From Flavobacterium sp. SH_e (lineage in GTDB: Bacteria; Bacteroidota; Bacteroidia; Flavobacteriales; Flavobacteriaceae): a stretch of DNA of 64,000 nt. The position numbers were made by a program, and so were the translations under genes. Shown here piece by piece: positions 59,995-64,000 of this stretch (within the stretch, counting starts at the first letter, position 1; each line of letters starts with the position of its first letter). Below the pieces are notes generated by a model, which was given only the letters and a program-made list of their open reading frames with translations, was not told the origin of the DNA and did no database searches. The DNA is taken from positions 1 to 64,000 of the forward strand of contig NZ_JAOVZN010000003.1 of NCBI RefSeq assembly GCF_025717045.1. Reading direction: 5' to 3'.

Positions 59995-62900
59995 ATGTAC
60001 CTCAACTGCCACTCTTTTCATTCCCTGCGCTACGGCACAATTCCGCTGGATGATCTGATACGGCAGGCAGCGGATTGCGGTGCCACGGCGGCAGCTTTAA
60101 CCGATATCAATACCGTAACAGGGATTTATGATTTTATAAAAGGCTGCGAAGCTTCAGGGATAAAGCCGCTTGTCGGAATAGAATTCCGCTGCAGGCATAA
60201 ATTCCGCTATATAGGGCTTGCCAGAAATGCTGAAGGTCTGGCGGAAATGAACCGTTTTCTGACACAGCACAACTTTGACAAAACAGTTCTACCCCTGGCG
60301 GCCCCTAATTTTTCCGAAGTGTTCATTATCTATCCTTTGGAGAATGCTCCATTAATTTTAAGAGAGAATGAATATATAGGCATCCGTCCCGAACAGCTTC
60401 AGAAACTGATTGTATCGGAATGGAAAAACAGGCAGGAAAAAATGGTCATACTCCAGCCTGTCACTTTCAGGACCAAAAAAGAATACGAACTCCATAAAAT
60501 TCTCCGCGCCATTGACCTGAATACCATTTTCTCTAAATTGAAGCCCGCCGATTACTGCAGACATTCGGAAATCATGGTAGCGGCTGAAAGGATACTGTCC
60601 TGCTACGGGCAGTATCCCGGAATTATAGCCAATACCGAGAAAATTATCAGAGAATGCAATTTTGAATTTGACTTCAAAACACCCAAAAACAAGAAATTTT
60701 ACACCAACAGCCGAAAAAATGACATGTCTCTGCTGACCGCACTGGCGAAAGACGGTCTGGAATGGCGATACGGAAAAAACAATCCAGAGGCTGAATCCAG
60801 AATGCTTAGGGAGCTGGAAATAATTGACCAGCTGGAATTCAGCGGGTATTTTCTCATCACATGGGATATCATAAAATACAGCAATTCTAAGGGATTCCTC
60901 CATATCGGAAGGGGCTCGGGCGCCAACAGCATTATTGCCTACTGCCTGGGAATAACAGACATCTGCCCTTTGGAGCTTGATCTCTATTTTGAGCGCTTTC
61001 TGAATGAAAACCGCAAAAGCCCTCCCGATTTCGACATCGACTGGTCTTGGAAGGAAAGGGATGTGATCCTTGAATATATATTCGGCCGCTACGGCTATGA
61101 AAATGTGGCATTCTGCGGCACTAACGTAGAGTTCAAATACAGATCCATATTCCGTGAAGTTGGAAAAGTATACGGCCTTCCGAAAGAGGAGCTTGATGCG
61201 CTGGCTAAAAATCCGATGGCACTGCATTCCCAGAATAAGGTCGTCAAAAAAGTTCAGGAATACGGAATGCTGCTGCTAAAATATCCCAACCAGAGAAGCA
61301 TGCACTCCTGCGGCATACTGATATCTGAGGAACCGATAACCAATTATTCGGTGCTGGAAATGCCTCCAAAAGCCTTTCCGATAGTGCTCTTTGATATGCA
61401 TACTGCAGAGGATATCGGGCTGGAGAAATTCGATATCCTAAGCCAGAGAGGCATCGGGCATATTGATGACACCGTGAAAATAATCGAGCAGAACAGAGGC
61501 ATTCGCATCAATATCCGCGACACCAGAATCTCAAAAAACGAACAGTCCGCAAACGTCTATCTTGCCCAGGGCAGGACAATCGGATGCTTTTACATTGAAA
61601 GCCCGGCTATGCGCGGACTGCTTCGCCGTCTGAAATGCGGCGATTATAAAACACTCGTGGCGGCATCATCGATCATACGCCCTGGAGTGGCTCAGTCCGG
61701 AATGATGAAGGAATACATCTTCCGCCATAACAACCCGTCAAAATTTGAATATTTTCATCCGGTTTTTGAAAAGGAGCTTGGAGAAACCTACGGCATTATG
61801 GTGTATCAGGAAGACGTGATCAAAATTGCACTGCATTATGGCGGGCTCTCAGCTGCTGACGGAGATATCTTAAGGCGTGCCATGTCGGGCAAAGGACGCT
61901 CCAAAGCCGCGCTTCAGAAAGTAAAGGACGATTTCTTTATTTCTGCCGCCGCAAAAGGGCATCCCGAAGCGCTGAGCCAGGAAATCTACCGCCAGATCGA
62001 ATCCTTTGCAGGCTATTCCTTCTGCAAGGCGCACTCAGCATCCTATGCGGTGGAAAGCTACCAGAGCCTATACCTCAAGGTGCACTACCCCATTGAATTT
62101 ATGGTTGCGGTAATCAATAATCAGGGAGGGTTTTACAGAACTGAAATCTACGTGCATGAAGCCAGAATGGCCGGTGCTGCTATCCATACCCCCTGCGTGA
62201 ACAGAAGCGGATATGAAACCGCTCTTTACGGCAGCGATATCTATCTGGGCTTTATGCACCTGCAGGGCCTGGATTCCAAACTCTCGCAGTTCATCGCTTT
62301 TGAGCGCGAGAGAAACGGCGTCTATAAATCACTCGAAGATTTCATAAACAGGGTTCCCATGGGCATTGAGAATGTAAAGGTGCTTATTTTCATAGGCGCA
62401 TTCCGCTTTACGGGAAAGACCAAAAATCAGCTGCTGGTTCAGGTAAGCCTACTGATGAATAATTTCAAGCCTGAAAACCGCGGGCTTATGCTGATAAATG
62501 AACCAGTTAAGGAATTTAAGCTGCCCGTTCTGGAGCGCTCGGTATTTGAGGATGCTTTTGATGAAATTGAGCTTTTGAATTTCCCGGTATCCTGCACTGT
62601 TTTTGATCTGCTCAAGACCAGACACCGCGGGGATGTCATGGTGCGCGACCTTCTGAAATACCATAAAAAGCAGGTCCGCATGCTGGCTTACCTGATCTCG
62701 ACCAAACAGGTGCCGACCAAAAGGGGCAATATGTATTTCGGGACATGGATCGATAATGAGGGAGCCTATTTTGATACGGCGCATTTCCCTGACAGCCTTA
62801 TAAATAATCCATTTCAGGGAGGAGGCTGCTACCTGCTACTGGGAACCGTGGAAATTGACTATCATTTCCCGACGATCACCATTTCCAGAATGGCAAAAAT

Positions 62901-63048
62901 GCCCTTCATTCCTGATCCCAGATATTCGGACTCGGATAAAAGGTATACCACACAGCACAATATCAAACAGGATGTCAGCAGCACACACAGGCAGCCGTAT
63001 CCGCAGGAAAATGAAATTAATCTGCCTCGCCACAGAATGAAATTTTGA
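59995..63048 (+). CDS. DNA polymerase III alpha-like subunit (error-prone DnaE type)
   Basis: 1017 aa, shorter than replicative DnaE (~1160+), close to DnaE2-type lengths. The N-terminal PHP domain reads 'NCHSFHSLRYGTIP' and 'TDIN', where the usual TDHN/TDHG His is Ile, so its metal site looks damaged. The catalytic part has 'GRGSGANSIIAYCLGI' and PDFDIDWSW (Asp about 345-349), and 'YQEDVIKIA' with 'RRAMSGKGR'. The end lacks a recognisable tau-binding region. It is coupled to DinB as in mutasomes of other bacteria; no imuA is in this window. Confidence 0.9.
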   Translation: MYLNCHSFHSLRYGTIPLDDLIRQAADCGATAAALTDINTVTGIYDFIKGCEASGIKPLVGIEFRCRHKFRYIGLARNAEGLAEMNRFLTQHNFDKTVLPLAAPNFSEVFIIYPLENAPLILRENEYIGIRPEQLQKLIVSEWKNRQEKMVILQPVTFRTKKEYELHKILRAIDLNTIFSKLKPADYCRHSEIMVAAERILSCYGQYPGIIANTEKIIRECNFEFDFKTPKNKKFYTNSRKNDMSLLTALAKDGLEWRYGKNNPEAESRMLRELEIIDQLEFSGYFLITWDIIKYSNSKGFLHIGRGSGANSIIAYCLGITDICPLELDLYFERFLNENRKSPPDFDIDWSWKERDVILEYIFGRYGYENVAFCGTNVEFKYRSIFREVGKVYGLPKEELDALAKNPMALHSQNKVVKKVQEYGMLLLKYPNQRSMHSCGILISEEPITNYSVLEMPPKAFPIVLFDMHTAEDIGLEKFDILSQRGIGHIDDTVKIIEQNRGIRINIRDTRISKNEQSANVYLAQGRTIGCFYIESPAMRGLLRRLKCGDYKTLVAASSIIRPGVAQSGMMKEYIFRHNNPSKFEYFHPVFEKELGETYGIMVYQEDVIKIALHYGGLSAADGDILRRAMSGKGRSKAALQKVKDDFFISAAAKGHPEALSQEIYRQIESFAGYSFCKAHSASYAVESYQSLYLKVHYPIEFMVAVINNQGGFYRTEIYVHEARMAGAAIHTPCVNRSGYETALYGSDIYLGFMHLQGLDSKLSQFIAFERERNGVYKSLEDFINRVPMGIENVKVLIFIGAFRFTGKTKNQLLVQVSLLMNNFKPENRGLMLINEPVKEFKLPVLERSVFEDAFDEIELLNFPVSCTVFDLLKTRHRGDVMVRDLLKYHKKQVRMLAYLISTKQVPTKRGNMYFGTWIDNEGAYFDTAHFPDSLINNPFQGGGCYLLLGTVEIDYHFPTITISRMAKMPFIPDPRYSDSDKRYTTQHNIKQDVSSTHRQPYPQENEINLPRHRMKF

Positions 63049-63278
63049 TTTTTCGTGGGTAAGCCCTGATCAAACATAAAACGCCTAACAATTTTCAGCA
63101 GTAATCCTTTGCTTGTTTCAGGGTTTTAAACAGGTATTATTTATACGACCTTTACTACAAATCAAAAAATTAAACATCATTTAAAATTTTCAAATCTGCC
63201 ATTAAATGGTTCGAATTCTGTACCGTCAAGGTCCCATTACAGGACTTCTTATTGGTTGGGAAGAAAGAAAAAAAGCCG

Positions 63279-64000
63279 TTAGTATTTTTTCTGAAAGTAA
63301 AGATAATTTGTCGTTGTACCTTCATCTCGCAATCGTATCTGAGAGTTATTAAATTCAAAAAGCTTCCAGTTAAAATTTAATTTAAAAAGCACTCCTGTAC
63401 TAAAACTTATCTTTATTTCTGTAACTCCGCTTTGTACTGAACTTTCCCACTGTCCCGTTTCCGAAACTCCATTTTTGGTGGCAACTACAGATTGATCGGT
63501 TTTAAATACAAATGTATAATCACTGTAATTTGAAGTCTTAACAGTACCGTCATAAAAATAAGGAATTTCCCAAGAATCTTTTGTGATGGTTGTAGAAAAA
63601 TCTAGTGTCACAAGGTTATTTTCTGGGCAATAATCTATGGCATATTTAATAGCGTTTTCGAAATCCTGATTATTTGAAATCGTTTTTATCTGATTATTGT
63701 AATCAGTAATTGTGATAGGATATTTTAAAGATATGTACTGGCTTTCATTTAAATTTTTAATGAAATTAAAAAAGGCCTGGTCACTTACTATCGATTGAGA
63801 ACTGCCTGCTTGATTCGCGCTGTTATAGATGTTAATTGTTATCGGATAATTGATATTCAGACCGTTGATTTTAGATAAAAGATCCGGATAAAGATTCCAG
63901 TAATCGATTAAAGAATCAAAATCTGCCTGATTTGGAATTAGTTTTTCGATGTAATTGTAGTATACCATCGTTACAGGAAAATCTATTTTTACAATATCAT
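63279..64000 (-). CDS. Repeat-containing hypothetical protein (5' end outside window)
   Basis: At least 240 aa; the frame stays open to the window edge past the Met at 63968, so the true start is outside. It has three copies of a ~30-37-residue module starting with a hydrophobic strand, 'FPVTMVYYN', 'YPITINIYN' and 'YPITITDYN', followed by Asn/Gln-rich sequence and an aromatic Asp/Glu helix ('DFDSLIDYW', 'AFFNFIKNL', 'DFENAIKYA'). A C-terminal beta-rich domain ('TVKTSNYSDYTFVFKTDQSVVATKNGVSETGQWESS') resembles small periplasmic domains in Flavobacterium. Probably a surface or periplasmic lipoprotein. Function unknown. Confidence 0.7.
   Translation of the reverse strand, partial: DIVKIDFPVTMVYYNYIEKLIPNQADFDSLIDYWNLYPDLLSKINGLNINYPITINIYNSANQAGSSQSIVSDQAFFNFIKNLNESQYISLKYPITITDYNNQIKTISNNQDFENAIKYAIDYCPENNLVTLDFSTTITKDSWEIPYFYDGTVKTSNYSDYTFVFKTDQSVVATKNGVSETGQWESSVQSGVTEIKISFSTGVLFKLNFNWKLFEFNNSQIRLRDEGTTTNYLYFQKKY

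Noticed and set aside
1..64000. tRNA, rRNA, CRISPR array, intact insertion sequence or prophage
   Set aside because: No cloverleaf-like, rRNA-like or regularly spaced repeat sequence and no transposase or integrase ORF was recognised.

Overview
The window reads as a chromosomal piece of a Flavobacteriaceae bacterium, most likely Flavobacterium or a close relative. The grounds are a SusC/SusD pair, a DUF6520 peptide, type IX secretion (Por) sorting tails, a small histone H1-like gene, TPR/AraC hybrid regulators, Bacteroidota-type -7 promoter boxes (TAnnTTTG) and AT-rich DNA with poor Shine-Dalgarno sequences. No rRNA, tRNA, CRISPR array or intact insertion sequence was found.

Region 1 (1-2.2 kb) holds the end of hemH, a hypothetical protein and a small exported protein. 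Region 2 (2.2-21.4 kb) is a coherent stress or low-oxygen island. It has PEP synthase, a PAS histidine kinase whose PAS core closely resembles the haem PAS of FixL, a response regulator fused to a Crp/Fnr output module, Hsp20, an ATP-cone/nuclease fusion, a beta-CASP RNase, a P-type cation ATPase, an OsmC-like protein, three BON-domain proteins, a universal stress protein, a LOG-family protein and a VIT-type transporter. Nine copies of the palindrome TGAy-N4-rTCA lie in five intergenic gaps of this island and not in the other gaps I read. I infer that they are operators of the encoded Crp/Fnr-type response regulator. The layout recalls dormancy regulons such as DosR, built from different parts.

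Region 3 (21.5-24.4 kb) is a thioredoxin / ApbE / DUF4266 / DUF3570 operon. Region 4 (24.5-35.7 kb) is mixed: a single-domain response regulator, XRE and Crp/Fnr regulators, a serine hydrolase, a DUF6624 protein, an AraC regulator, a three-gene oxidoreductase operon controlled by a TetR repressor (the same 22-bp operator occurs before both units), and decayed ORFs. Region 5 (35.8-44.6 kb) has a giant 14-repeat secreted protein, a four-gene operon ending in AraC and RteC-like proteins, a TPR-AraC regulator and the histone H1-like gene.

Region 6 (44.7-47.1 kb) is a very AT-rich accessory patch: a HEPN-motif protein (candidate RNase or defence gene), a small HTH protein, and a strongly nested hairpin behind a good promoter (candidate structured RNA). 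Region 7 (47.2-56.5 kb) is a SusC/SusD/S9-peptidase operon facing a DUF6520 peptide gene and a MauE/DoxX-propeller fusion. Region 8 (56.5-63.1 kb) pairs DUF932 and SSB genes with a divergent DinB/DnaE mutasome, with a gene broken by one in-frame stop between them. The window ends inside a repeat-containing hypothetical protein.
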